From positions 62,001 to 126,000 of the forward strand of contig CAKRVA010000005.1 in assembly GCA_934408585.1 (NCBI GenBank): a DNA stretch of 64,000 bases, written 5' to 3'. This DNA is from an uncultured Lachnospiraceae bacterium (GTDB lineage: Bacteria; Bacillota; Clostridia; Lachnospirales; Lachnospiraceae). The notes under the pieces are model-generated. The model made no database searches. It was not told the DNA's origin and saw only the letters and a program-made list of their open reading frames with translations. Each line of letters opens with the position of its first letter. The stretch's first letter is position 1. Below are positions 52,387 through 61,369 of the stretch, one piece after another. Position numbers and translations under genes: made by a program.

Positions 52387-53286
52387 ATGAAACGACTTTT
52401 CTATTTTATTTTCTTTCTTTTCCTTCTGTTATTATTATTGTGTTATCCCGTTGCCTGTATTTCTTATGGAAAAAAAGGACTGTTGTTGTGGTTTTATAAA
52501 ATGCTTCCTACGTTATTCCCGTTTATGGTTATTACGGGCATTCTCGTCCGCCTGAACCTGACTTCCTATTTCCCCTCTTTGCGCGTCTATGTAATTCTGA
52601 TGGGATTCTTATGTGGTTTTCCGCTTGGAGCATATACTGCGGTAACCATGTACCGGGAAAATCAGATTACCAAAGAAGAAGCACAGTACTTAATTTCCTT
52701 CACAAATAATCTCGGACCGGCTTTTTTTCTTTCCTATGTGCTTCCAACCTTCCATCTGACTCCCATTTTCCCTTTTTTAATTGGGATGTATGGAATTCCA
52801 CTGTTTTATGGTTTCATCCTGCGTTATACCAAATATAAAAATTGTGTATTTTCAACACAGACAAAAAAGGGAACCTGTTCCCTTTCTGTTGCAATTGATT
52901 CCTCCATAACAGACAGCATCACTGCCATCACCAAACTTGGAGGATATATGATTTTGCTGGAAACCTTATATATTGTGCCCGAACTCTTTACCGGATTATT
53001 GGGCAGATGGTTCTCTTTTTCCAATAGCTTTCTGAATTTCCTGCAGGCATTTCTATGTTGTAGTCTGGAAATCACCGGAGGCATTTCTGCCATGCAGCCG
53101 TTTCCTGCCATCTGGACACTCTGCCTGCTCCCTCTGGGCGGGTTATCCTGCCTTTTACAGGCCGGAAGTATTCTGAGTCAGGCAAAACTTCCTATTTTTC
53201 CATATCTTCGCCATAAGGTTATTCAGACTCTGCTTAGTGTCTTTTATTACGCTTTTTTAATCTTCTCAGGTTTTTTGCCAAAATAA
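52387..53286 (+). CDS. ylbJ: YlbJ-like sporulation integral membrane protein
   Basis: 299 residues with about eight membrane segments and the GATE-type motifs GFPLGAYTAVTMY and LISFTNNLGPAFFLSYV. YlbJ is needed for spore cortex formation in Bacillus and is found in spore-forming Clostridia, so the host may form spores. It is shorter than Bacillus YlbJ (~400) and lacks its long central loop. Its last 53 bases overlap the amidase gene on the other strand. Confidence 0.85.
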   Translation: MKRLFYFIFFLFLLLLLLCYPVACISYGKKGLLLWFYKMLPTLFPFMVITGILVRLNLTSYFPSLRVYVILMGFLCGFPLGAYTAVTMYRENQITKEEAQYLISFTNNLGPAFFLSYVLPTFHLTPIFPFLIGMYGIPLFYGFILRYTKYKNCVFSTQTKKGTCSLSVAIDSSITDSITAITKLGGYMILLETLYIVPELFTGLLGRWFSFSNSFLNFLQAFLCCSLEITGGISAMQPFPAIWTLCLLPLGGLSCLLQAGSILSQAKLPIFPYLRHKVIQTLLSVFYYAFLIFSGFLPK

Positions 53287-54481
53287 ACATTAATAATGAT
53301 ATCAGAACTACAATACCGAAAATGGTAATTGCTAATATCCCTACGGATGGTTTGGATGACACTCCTTGTTGTGTACCGTCTGTCTGCACAATGACCTCCT
53401 GATATTCCGTCGTTTCCGCATCGGATTGTTCCAATGTGGCATCTTCCTGCTCTTCCTGTGCTTTCTGCGCTTCTTCCAGTAACCGTTGCTCTTCCTCAAG
53501 CCTTAATCGTTCCGGGTCCGGTATTGCTTCAACGGAAATGCAGTTGCTTTCCGTAAACATATCAAATCCGTTGTATGCAGCCGTCCGAAGTTCTATGGGC
53601 TTATCATAAGGCACTTCACATTCAAATTCAATTTCTTCATCCGATTTATTCCATACTTCCGGTCTTGGCCACTCCATAAGTTCAGAATAAGTATTTCCAC
53701 CATCAACGCTATACATATAGTATTGAATATAACTTTTCGAATCGGATGCTTTCATTCGTATGGTTGCTTTCCCAAGTTCAGGATCTAAAGAAACAAGTTC
53801 AATTTCATTCACTTCCGGTTCCGAATCGTCGGGTCGAACCGCCTCCGTCGGAATCGCAATATCGGAAACCTGGTAATCCGAATAATCCACGCCAAGCTCC
53901 GTAGAACGAAGTCCAAAATACTTGGCTACCGCCTCGGCATCCCTTCTTCCGAGTTCTTTATAAGATTCTTCTCCATTTGCAAGTGCAAACGCATCCTTAT
54001 GATGATCCATATGGCAATGCTCAATCAATGCCGATGGAACACCATCCGCTGTACACTCACGAAGAATTCCATAATAATCGGTTCCACGGTCATTTAATTT
54101 TGTTTTTATTCCTCTCGAATAGATTCCAAGGTCTGTCATCTCCTGCATCTGAATTTCCGCAAAAGAATATCCTTTACTGTAATATTCTCCGGTTGACGGA
54201 ACCCAGACCTCTGCACCAAACAAATTATGATTTACGGATAAATTAAAGTGCAGGCAGAACAGAAAGTCTGCATGAACGCTCTGCGCAAAATCTGCACGTT
54301 CCTTCAGACTCATATCAACATCCTGCTCATGCGTAAGATATACGGTTACATCATCATATTTCTCAAGCTGTTCCTTCATTGCATTGGCTACAATCGGTGT
54401 AATGTTTTTTTCGGTAAAGTTTCCGTATTCTCCTCCGAGATTTTCTCCGCCATGTCCCGGATCTAACACAATTACTGGCAT
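53234..54481 (-). CDS. N-acetylmuramoyl-L-alanine amidase with a C-terminal membrane anchor
   Basis: 415 residues. The amidase_3 domain starts at residue 3 with VLDPGHGG (H10) and has zinc ligands E24 (TEKN) and H78 (LHFN), with the catalytic glutamate E154 (ALIEH). A beta-rich region (about 215-335) follows, then an acidic E/Q-rich linker, one membrane segment (about 381-403) and a basic tail RRLKKRNKRH. No signal peptide is encoded: AAGGAG nine bases before ATG 54481 fixes the start at the catalytic domain. Positive charges after the membrane segment predict the tail inside and the enzyme outside. Export route is unclear. Confidence 0.88.
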   Translation of the reverse strand: MPVIVLDPGHGGENLGGEYGNFTEKNITPIVANAMKEQLEKYDDVTVYLTHEQDVDMSLKERADFAQSVHADFLFCLHFNLSVNHNLFGAEVWVPSTGEYYSKGYSFAEIQMQEMTDLGIYSRGIKTKLNDRGTDYYGILRECTADGVPSALIEHCHMDHHKDAFALANGEESYKELGRRDAEAVAKYFGLRSTELGVDYSDYQVSDIAIPTEAVRPDDSEPEVNEIELVSLDPELGKATIRMKASDSKSYIQYYMYSVDGGNTYSELMEWPRPEVWNKSDEEIEFECEVPYDKPIELRTAAYNGFDMFTESNCISVEAIPDPERLRLEEEQRLLEEAQKAQEEQEDATLEQSDAETTEYQEVIVQTDGTQQGVSSKPSVGILAITIFGIVVLISLLMFILAKNLRRLKKRNKRH

Positions 54482-54507
54482 CTTTTTTATCTCCTTATCT
54501 ATATTCT

Positions 54508-54544
54508 AAAAAAAGCACCGACCTACTGCTAAAGTAAGCCGGTG
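54508..54544 (-). terminator. Rho-independent terminator
   Basis: Reverse-strand hairpin of twelve base pairs with two mismatches (CACCGACCTACT and AGTAAGCCGGTG on the forward strand) followed by seven Ts. It ends the coaD-coiled-coil transcript before the amidase gene. Confidence 0.75.
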
Positions 54545-54561
54545 AAAGCTACATATCTATG

Positions 54562-55179
54562 TTATTTCATCAAATCCAGATTAATACTTCCCGTAGTCCC
54601 CTCTGTCGTATCGGCTTCCGGCACCTGGAATTTATCCGGTTCCGGTGGATTCAGTTCCACACGGTTTGCATTTACAACATCATTATACTGATTAAGACCC
54701 GCCATAAAGCTTTCATAATGCTCTGATGTGGTTTTCATGGTCTGTGTAATCAGATTTTCTACATTTGCAAGAATATCATCTGTATACTGCATTGCTGCGG
54801 CACGTACATTGTTTGCCTCAGTTGTTGCATTGTCCAGAATCTCCTGCGCCTGTCTTGTTGCCATTGTAACAACTTCATTCGCCTGTGCATATGCCTGCTG
54901 CATAATTTCATGCTCATTAATGAGCTGGTTCGTATGCAGGGTTGCTTCATTAATCAGCGCTTCTGCTTTAGCTCTTGCATCATTCAGAATTGCCTCTTTA
55001 TTGCTGATAATTTTCTGATAACGCTTGATTTCATCCGGCGTCTTCATTCTCAATTCACGGAGCAGTTCATCAATTTCTTCTTTGTTGACAATAATTTTGG
55101 TGTTCGAAAGAGGTTGATATTTGCATCCATCAATATATTCTTCAATCTCATCTATTAACTGTTCAATTCTGCTGCTCAT
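54562..55179 (-). CDS. Coiled-coil protein of unknown function (V-ATPase H-like)
   Basis: 205 residues. An N-terminal helix (SSRIEQLIDEIEEYID), then a long continuous helical region (about 45-165) rich in alanine, glutamine and glutamate, and a disordered C-terminus. No membrane segment. Database labels for similar proteins include ATPase and DivIVA-like; the coiled coil is the only clear feature. It follows coaD by 14 bases, a Clostridia gene order. Confidence 0.75.
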   Translation of the reverse strand: MSSRIEQLIDEIEEYIDGCKYQPLSNTKIIVNKEEIDELLRELRMKTPDEIKRYQKIISNKEAILNDARAKAEALINEATLHTNQLINEHEIMQQAYAQANEVVTMATRQAQEILDNATTEANNVRAAAMQYTDDILANVENLITQTMKTTSEHYESFMAGLNQYNDVVNANRVELNPPEPDKFQVPEADTTEGTTGSINLDLMK

Positions 55180-55193
55180 TAACCTGCCTCCAA

Positions 55194-55685
55194 TTATTTT
55201 CTTTCAATTCCATATTTCTCATATACCAGATTCTGAACAAATTCCGGTACACACATGGAAATATCTCCTCCAAAGCTGGCAATTTCCTTCACACTGGAGG
55301 AACTCAGATACGCATACTCCAAGCTGGTAGTTAAAAACACGGTATCCACTTCTCCATTGGATAATTTCACATTTGTCTGTGCATTTTGTAATTCGTATTC
55401 AAAATCTGTGATTGCTCGCAAACCACGAATTACTACATGTACCTCTTTTTCTTTTGCATAATCTACCAGAAGTCCACTAAAAGATTCCACTTTTACATTT
55501 GGAATATCCTTTACTGCCTCTTCCAATATCTTAACACGTTCTTCTACTGAAAACAATGGTGTCTTTACTTTATTGTTCAATACGCTCACAATCAGTTCAT
55601 CAAACATTTTTGCAGCCCGCTTGATGACATCCAGATGTCCGTAGGTTACCGGATCAAAGCTTCCAGGGTAAATTGCTCTTTTCAA
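55194..55685 (-). CDS. coaD: Phosphopantetheine adenylyltransferase
   Basis: Penultimate step of coenzyme A synthesis. 163 residues with the nucleotidyltransferase motifs AIYPGSFDPVTYGHLDV, VVIRGLRAITDFEYE and YAYLSSSSVKEIASFGG. rsmD lies 12 bases upstream; the rsmD-coaD pair is near universal in Firmicutes. Confidence 0.96.
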   Translation of the reverse strand: MKRAIYPGSFDPVTYGHLDVIKRAAKMFDELIVSVLNNKVKTPLFSVEERVKILEEAVKDIPNVKVESFSGLLVDYAKEKEVHVVIRGLRAITDFEYELQNAQTNVKLSNGEVDTVFLTTSLEYAYLSSSSVKEIASFGGDISMCVPEFVQNLVYEKYGIERK

Positions 55686-55697
55686 TGTTATTCTCCT

Positions 55698-56249
55698 TTA
55701 TGCTCTTTTCTTAATGAATAAATGCTTATTCGTCTTATAGTTCTTTTCTTTATATACTTCAAATCCCAATTCATCAAGGAAATCAAACGAATGATGAATT
55801 TCTGCTTCCAAAACGATTATTGTATCTTCCGTTACGTATGGCATTCTCTGTAATTCTGCAAACAATGCCTCTTCAATTCCTAAGGCATATGGAGGATCAG
55901 CAAAAATAATGCCCACTTCTTTCTCATGAATCTGTGAAAGACCGGAAAGTACATCTCCTTTTATTATGGTAGCATCCTGCATCATTTTCGTAAATGTCAG
56001 ATTATCTTTGATACAAGCCAATGCTTCTTTCCCATTTTCAATAAAATACGCATGCGCTGCCCCACGGCTTAATGCTTCAATTCCAATTCCACCACTTCCG
56101 GAAAACAAATCCACAAAAACACTCTGCGGAACTTCATATTGTATCATATTAAACAACGTTTCCTTGATTCGATCCGTGGTCGGTCTGGTATCCATTCCTG
56201 CCGGAGCCTTGAGTTGCAAGCTTCTTGCTTTTCCCGCAATGACTCTCAT
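55698..56249 (-). CDS. rsmD: 16S rRNA (guanine966-N2)-methyltransferase RsmD
   Basis: 183 residues: SAM-binding motif VDLFSGSGGIGIEALSRG and the catalytic motif FADPPYALG. N-terminal MRVIAGKARSLQLKAP and RPTTDRIKETLFN are typical. Follows the topoisomerase A-subunit gene. Confidence 0.95.
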   Translation of the reverse strand: MRVIAGKARSLQLKAPAGMDTRPTTDRIKETLFNMIQYEVPQSVFVDLFSGSGGIGIEALSRGAAHAYFIENGKEALACIKDNLTFTKMMQDATIIKGDVLSGLSQIHEKEVGIIFADPPYALGIEEALFAELQRMPYVTEDTIIVLEAEIHHSFDFLDELGFEVYKEKNYKTNKHLFIKKRA

Positions 56250-56264
56250 GTTCTTTTCCGTCTC

Positions 56265-58502
56265 CTATAATCTCAGTTTTGTTCCTTTACTGTCCCGTTT
56301 TTGAAGCTTGATTCGGTGAATATCCACATTCTTTTCCCGATAAGATATTTCAGGCTCTTCCTCTGTTGTCAGATAATATACTGCCTCAACCACATCTTTT
56401 TCTCCAAGCTTCATGCCACGCACACCAACAGCGGTCTTCTTTTTCTCCGGAATCTCTTCGAGTCCAAACCGGAGGAAGTATCCTTCTTTGGACTGGAGAA
56501 TGATTTGCTTCTGATTCTTCAGTATTTCAACACTGACTACTTCATCATTTTCCTGCAGCTTGGTTGCCGCAACCGTTCTCTTTGCAACATCAAATTCTCC
56601 GCCATCTACTACCTTCATCATGGATTGTGATGTTACAAACAGTAACTGGTACAGATTAAGACTAGTCTGGCTTTCCACTGCCACCACATATTCTTTTTCC
56701 GAGTTATAATTACTGATATTATCAATTGGAACACCCTTATCACGGAATTTTCCAAACGGTACATCCATCATCTTTACCGTATGAAGCTGTCCCATATTTG
56801 TAAAAATACAAATCTTTCCGGTATTTTTACATACTACAACGTATTTGTTCTCATGGTCTGCTGCTTCCTTATTCCGTTCATACGTCTGCATATCAATCGA
56901 CTTGGCATAGCCGAACCGGTCCATAAGAAAGACAACGTCCATTTCTTCTACTTTTTTCTCTACATAAACGGCCTCTGCTATATTTTCAATCACCGTTCTT
57001 CTTTTTCTGCCATATTCCTGACGAATACTGTCAAGTTCATTGATGATTACCTGCGCCATGGAATCTCTGCGTTCCAGAATATCTTCATAACGGAAAATAT
57101 TGGCAAGTGTATCTTCATGTTCATTGATTAACGCTTCCAGTTCCAGACCAATCAATTTGTATAAACGCATTTCCAGAATTGCATTTGCCTGCTTTTCGGT
57201 AAAGCAAAGCTGGGAAGCCATGATTTTGGATTCCTTGGAACGGAATTTAATACCATCTACTTTTCCTTCCACAAGACACGCCTTTGCCATTGCACGGTCC
57301 TTGGAGCCACGCAGAATCTCAATGACAAGGTCAATGACATTACATGCCTTAATTAAGCCTTCCTGAATTTCCTTCTTTTCCTGTTCCTTTTCAAGAAGTG
57401 TGGTGTATTTCCTTTTTGTAACTTCAAACTGGAAATCTACATGATGTTTGATAATCTGTTTCAGACCCATAACCTCCGGTCTGCCATCTGCGATTGCAAG
57501 CATATTGACTCCAAAGGTATCCTCAAGTCTTGTTTTCTTATAAAGCATATTTACAAAATTATCAACATCGGCATCTTTCCGCAGTTCAATGACAATACGA
57601 ATACCTTCTTTGGAAGACTGATTCGTAATATCTACAATATCCTGCGTCTTCTTTGTTTCTGCAAGGGAAGCCACATCTGATAAAAATTTTGCGATATTTG
57701 CGCCAATCATCGGATAAGGGATTTCGGTAATGACCACATTTGTTTTTCCGGCTTTTCCCTTTTCAATCTCAACCTTGCCGCGTACTTTAATCTTTCCGGC
57801 TCCGGTTTCATAAATTTCCAATAATTCATCTTTATTTGTAACAATTCCACCTGTCGGAAAATCCGGTCCCTGGATATAACGCATCAAACCTTCTGTTGTA
57901 ATTTCTTCATTTTGCATGTAGGCCTTCACAGCATCTGCCACTTCTCCAAGATTGTGTGGCGGGATGCTTGTTGCCATACCAACTGCAATTCCTTCCGAAC
58001 CATTCACAAGCAGGTTTGGAATTTTTGTCGGTAAAACGGTCGGCTCTTTCTCCGTTTCGTCAAAATTCGGCATAAAATCAACAACATTTTTATCGAGGTC
58101 TGCCAGAAAAGCTTCCTGGGTAATCTTTTCCAGCCTTGCTTCTGTATAACGCATTGCCGCAGCACCGTCACCTTCGATATTACCGAAGTTACCATGACCG
58201 TCGATGAGCGGCATGCCCTTTTTAAACTCCTGGGTCATGACTACGAGTGCATCATAAATAGAGCTGTCTCCATGTGGATGATATTTACCCATGGTATCAC
58301 CAACAATACGGGCACTCTTTCGATACGGCTTATCATATTTAATTCCAAGCTCATGCATATCATACAGCACACGACGCTGTACCGGTTTTAATCCGTCCCT
58401 TGCATCCGGAAGTGCTCTTGCAATAATAACGCTCATTGCATAATCGATATAGGACTTCTGCATCACTTCCGAATATTCGGTTTTGATAATCTTTTCTTCC
58501 AT
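56265..58502 (-). CDS. Type IIA topoisomerase subunit A, ParC/GyrA-like
   Basis: 745 residues: winged-helix and tower core with the active-site tyrosine in AAAMRYTEARL, SARIVGDTMGKYHPHGDSS (quinolone region), and a C-terminal beta-pinwheel. The first pinwheel blade has ERNKEAADHE where gyrases carry the QRRGGKG-type GyrA box; the last blade still has GVRGMKLGE. Absence of the box favours a ParC-like decatenase over a supercoiling gyrase. The partner B gene lies 29 bases upstream. Lachnospiraceae often carry gyrAB near dnaA plus this second pair. Confidence 0.88.
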   Translation of the reverse strand: MEEKIIKTEYSEVMQKSYIDYAMSVIIARALPDARDGLKPVQRRVLYDMHELGIKYDKPYRKSARIVGDTMGKYHPHGDSSIYDALVVMTQEFKKGMPLIDGHGNFGNIEGDGAAAMRYTEARLEKITQEAFLADLDKNVVDFMPNFDETEKEPTVLPTKIPNLLVNGSEGIAVGMATSIPPHNLGEVADAVKAYMQNEEITTEGLMRYIQGPDFPTGGIVTNKDELLEIYETGAGKIKVRGKVEIEKGKAGKTNVVITEIPYPMIGANIAKFLSDVASLAETKKTQDIVDITNQSSKEGIRIVIELRKDADVDNFVNMLYKKTRLEDTFGVNMLAIADGRPEVMGLKQIIKHHVDFQFEVTKRKYTTLLEKEQEKKEIQEGLIKACNVIDLVIEILRGSKDRAMAKACLVEGKVDGIKFRSKESKIMASQLCFTEKQANAILEMRLYKLIGLELEALINEHEDTLANIFRYEDILERRDSMAQVIINELDSIRQEYGRKRRTVIENIAEAVYVEKKVEEMDVVFLMDRFGYAKSIDMQTYERNKEAADHENKYVVVCKNTGKICIFTNMGQLHTVKMMDVPFGKFRDKGVPIDNISNYNSEKEYVVAVESQTSLNLYQLLFVTSQSMMKVVDGGEFDVAKRTVAATKLQENDEVVSVEILKNQKQIILQSKEGYFLRFGLEEIPEKKKTAVGVRGMKLGEKDVVEAVYYLTTEEEPEISYREKNVDIHRIKLQKRDSKGTKLRL

Positions 58503-58531
58503 GAATTACATTCCTTTTACTTCAGAATCTG

Positions 58532-60454
58532 TTAAACATCAAGCTCTGCATCCGTAGCATGTTCATAAATAAATGCCTTACGGGGCGGTACTTCCGTTCC
58601 CATCAGCATTTCCGTAACTTCGGATGCCATACGTGCATCCTCAATCTCTACCTGTTTCAAAATTCTTGTTTCCGGATCAAGCGTTGTTTCCCACAACTGC
58701 TGTGCATCCATCTCACCAAGACCTTTGTATCGCTGTAAGGTAAAAGGTCCTTTATGTTTCTTACGATATTGTTCCAGTGCCTTATCGTCATAAAGATACT
58801 CTTCTTCCCCTTTGCTTGGCATTGCTTTATACAGGGGGGGCATTGCCAGATATACATGACCTTCATAAATCAGTTCCGGCATGAATCGATAAAACAATGT
58901 CAGCAGCAATGTAGATATATGTGCTCCATCCACGTCGGCATCCGCCATAATAATAATTTTATCATAACGAAGCTTCGTAATATCAAAATCGTTTCCATAG
59001 CCTTCGGAAAAACCACATCCAAATGCATTAATCATGGTTTTAATTTCGGCATTTGCAAGCACTTTGTCAATACTTGCCTTTTCTACATTTAATATTTTAC
59101 CCCGAATCGGAAGAATTGCCTGATAAGCACGGTTTCGTGCTGTTTTTGCACTACCGCCCGCAGAATCTCCTTCGACAATAAATATTTCACATTTCGAAGC
59201 ATCCCTTGATTCGCAGTTTGCAAGCTTTCCGTTGGAATCAAAAGAAAATTTCTGTTTTGTCAGCATGTTCGTTTTTGCTTTTTCTTCTGTCTTACGGATT
59301 TTCGCTGCTTTTTCCGCACATCCGATAATATTTTTTAATGTTTCAAGATTACGGTCAAAAAAGCGCACAAGTTCATCTGATGTTACCTTGGATACCACCT
59401 TTGCCGCATCCTGATTATCAAGCTTTGTTTTTGTCTGACCTTCAAAACGGGGGTCCGGATGTTTTACCGAAATCACGGCAGTCATACCGTTACGGACATC
59501 TGCACCGGTAAAATTCACATCCTTATCCTTTAAAATATTGAGTTCTCTTGCATATGTATTGATAATATTTGTAAACGCAGTCTTAAATCCCGTGAGATGT
59601 GTACCGCCTTCTGCATTATAAATATTATTACAAAAGCCCAGTACGTTCTCATGAAATTCATTAATATATTGAAATGCACCTTCTACTGAGATGCCATCAC
59701 TTTCTCCTTTAAAATAAACGACATCGCTGACTGCTTCTGTCGATTTATTCATATCTTTAATAAACCCGATGATTCCATCCGGTTCATGATATTCCACCTG
59801 CTCTGTAACTTCTTTTCTCCTATCTTCAAACAGAATGGTTAATCTCGGATTCAGATATGCCGTTTCATGCAGACGGCTTTTTATATCATCCTCTTTAAAT
59901 CTGGTACGGTCAAAAATGGTATCATCCGGCAGGAAGTTTACTTTTGTTCCGGTTCCTCTTGCCTTTCCGATGACAGGTGGAATTCCGTTTACCAGTTGAA
60001 CTGCCGGAACTCCTCGTTCATATTTATCCTCATACAGATTTCCACCGTTTTTAATCTGTACGGTCAGGTAAGTAGATAATGCATTTACAACGGAAGAACC
60101 AACTCCATGCAGTCCGCCGCTTGTTTTATAGGCAGAATCGTCAAATTTACCACCGGCATGTAACGTTGTAAATACAAGACGCTCGGCGCTGACACCTTTT
60201 TCATGCATCCCAACCGGAATACCTCGTCCGTTATCTTCGATGGTTGCCGAACCGTCTTTTTCCAACGTCACACAGATTTTGTCGCAATAGCCGGCAAGAT
60301 GTTCGTCAACAGAGTTATCTACAATTTCATAAATCAAATGATTCAATCCCTTGGTAGATACACTTCCAATATACATTCCAGGTCTTCTTCTGACCGCCTC
60401 AAGTCCTTCCAATACAGTAATACTGGAAGCGTCATAAACTGCTTCTTTTGCCAC
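58532..60454 (-). CDS. Type IIA topoisomerase subunit B, ParE/GyrB-like
   Basis: 640 residues: GHKL ATPase with DNSVDEHLAGY, EDNGRGIPVG and GGLHGVGSSVVNAL, and a Toprim domain with EGDSAGGSAK and DADVDGAHI. QRYKGLGEMDAQQLWETT lies near the C-terminus. Forms the heterotetramer with the A subunit below. gyrB and parE cannot be separated reliably by eye; pairing with an A subunit lacking the GyrA box points to ParE. Confidence 0.88.
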   Translation of the reverse strand: MAKEAVYDASSITVLEGLEAVRRRPGMYIGSVSTKGLNHLIYEIVDNSVDEHLAGYCDKICVTLEKDGSATIEDNGRGIPVGMHEKGVSAERLVFTTLHAGGKFDDSAYKTSGGLHGVGSSVVNALSTYLTVQIKNGGNLYEDKYERGVPAVQLVNGIPPVIGKARGTGTKVNFLPDDTIFDRTRFKEDDIKSRLHETAYLNPRLTILFEDRRKEVTEQVEYHEPDGIIGFIKDMNKSTEAVSDVVYFKGESDGISVEGAFQYINEFHENVLGFCNNIYNAEGGTHLTGFKTAFTNIINTYARELNILKDKDVNFTGADVRNGMTAVISVKHPDPRFEGQTKTKLDNQDAAKVVSKVTSDELVRFFDRNLETLKNIIGCAEKAAKIRKTEEKAKTNMLTKQKFSFDSNGKLANCESRDASKCEIFIVEGDSAGGSAKTARNRAYQAILPIRGKILNVEKASIDKVLANAEIKTMINAFGCGFSEGYGNDFDITKLRYDKIIIMADADVDGAHISTLLLTLFYRFMPELIYEGHVYLAMPPLYKAMPSKGEEEYLYDDKALEQYRKKHKGPFTLQRYKGLGEMDAQQLWETTLDPETRILKQVEIEDARMASEVTEMLMGTEVPPRKAFIYEHATDAELDV

Positions 60455-60472
60455 TTACCCTAAACCTCTTTC

Positions 60473-61345
60473 TTAAATCTTTTTACAACATGCTAATGCG
60501 AGTGCTCCCGGTCCAATATGACATGCAACACTTAGCGATAGCGGCTGAATCACCACATCAAAATCCGGAAATGTTTCCTTGATTTCCTCCCAGAACAATT
60601 CTGCCATTTCCCGGTCTTTCGTATATGCAATCTGCAGCCACATATTCTCCTTAGCTGCACCACCAAATCGTTCTTCCATATCCTTCCGGATTGCAGAAAC
60701 CATCATATTCTTTCCCTGTGAAGTGGTTCTTGCTTTCGCAAACGCATCCAGTTTTTCTCCCTGAATGGTCAGAACCGGTTTCAATCGCAGTAAAGAGCCA
60801 ATTGCAGCCGCGGCTGGAGTAATCCGGCCACCCTTTTTTAAATATTCCAAAGTATCCAGCATAATGTAGATACTGGAATTAAATTTGTCCTTCTCAAGAA
60901 AATCCTTTATCTCTTCTGCATCCATTCCACGATTAGCCAACTGAACCGCATCAATGCAGGACTGTCTTTGTGTGACAGAAATACGTTGATTATTTACCAC
61001 ATGAACCCGGCCATCATAGTCCTGTGCAAGCATGGATGCTGTCTGGCAGCTTCCGGAAAGTCCGCTGCTCATTGGAATATGTACAATTTCATCATAGTTT
61101 TCCAAAATCTCATCCCATAATTTCATCACGGAATCCGGGGAAGGCTGGCTTGTTACCACCTGAGCATTATTTTCCAATCGCTCATAGAATTCCTCCTGTG
61201 TCAGATTTATATCCTCAAAGAATTCCATCTCATCAATCATAAACGGCATTGGAAGTACAAAGACTCCTAATTCTTTTGATTCTTTCTGGGTAATCCCACT
61301 GTTCGAATCTGTTACCACCGCTATTTTTTTATTCACTCTGTTCAC
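60473..61345 (-). CDS. DegV family fatty-acid-binding protein
   Basis: About 290 residues: VVTDSNSG at the start, HIPMSSGLSGSCQTASM in the middle and SLSVACHIGPGALALACC at the end, all DegV signatures. DegV proteins bind a fatty acid and may feed the FakAB kinase; the fakA gene lies 2 kb away. Start codons TTG 61348, GTG 61345 and GTG 61336 are all in frame after GGGAAGG; 61345 is a compromise. Confidence 0.88.
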   Translation of the reverse strand: MNRVNKKIAVVTDSNSGITQKESKELGVFVLPMPFMIDEMEFFEDINLTQEEFYERLENNAQVVTSQPSPDSVMKLWDEILENYDEIVHIPMSSGLSGSCQTASMLAQDYDGRVHVVNNQRISVTQRQSCIDAVQLANRGMDAEEIKDFLEKDKFNSSIYIMLDTLEYLKKGGRITPAAAAIGSLLRLKPVLTIQGEKLDAFAKARTTSQGKNMMVSAIRKDMEERFGGAAKENMWLQIAYTKDREMAELFWEEIKETFPDFDVVIQPLSLSVACHIGPGALALACCKKI

Positions 61346-61369
61346 CAATCCTTCCCAAATATCTTACTT

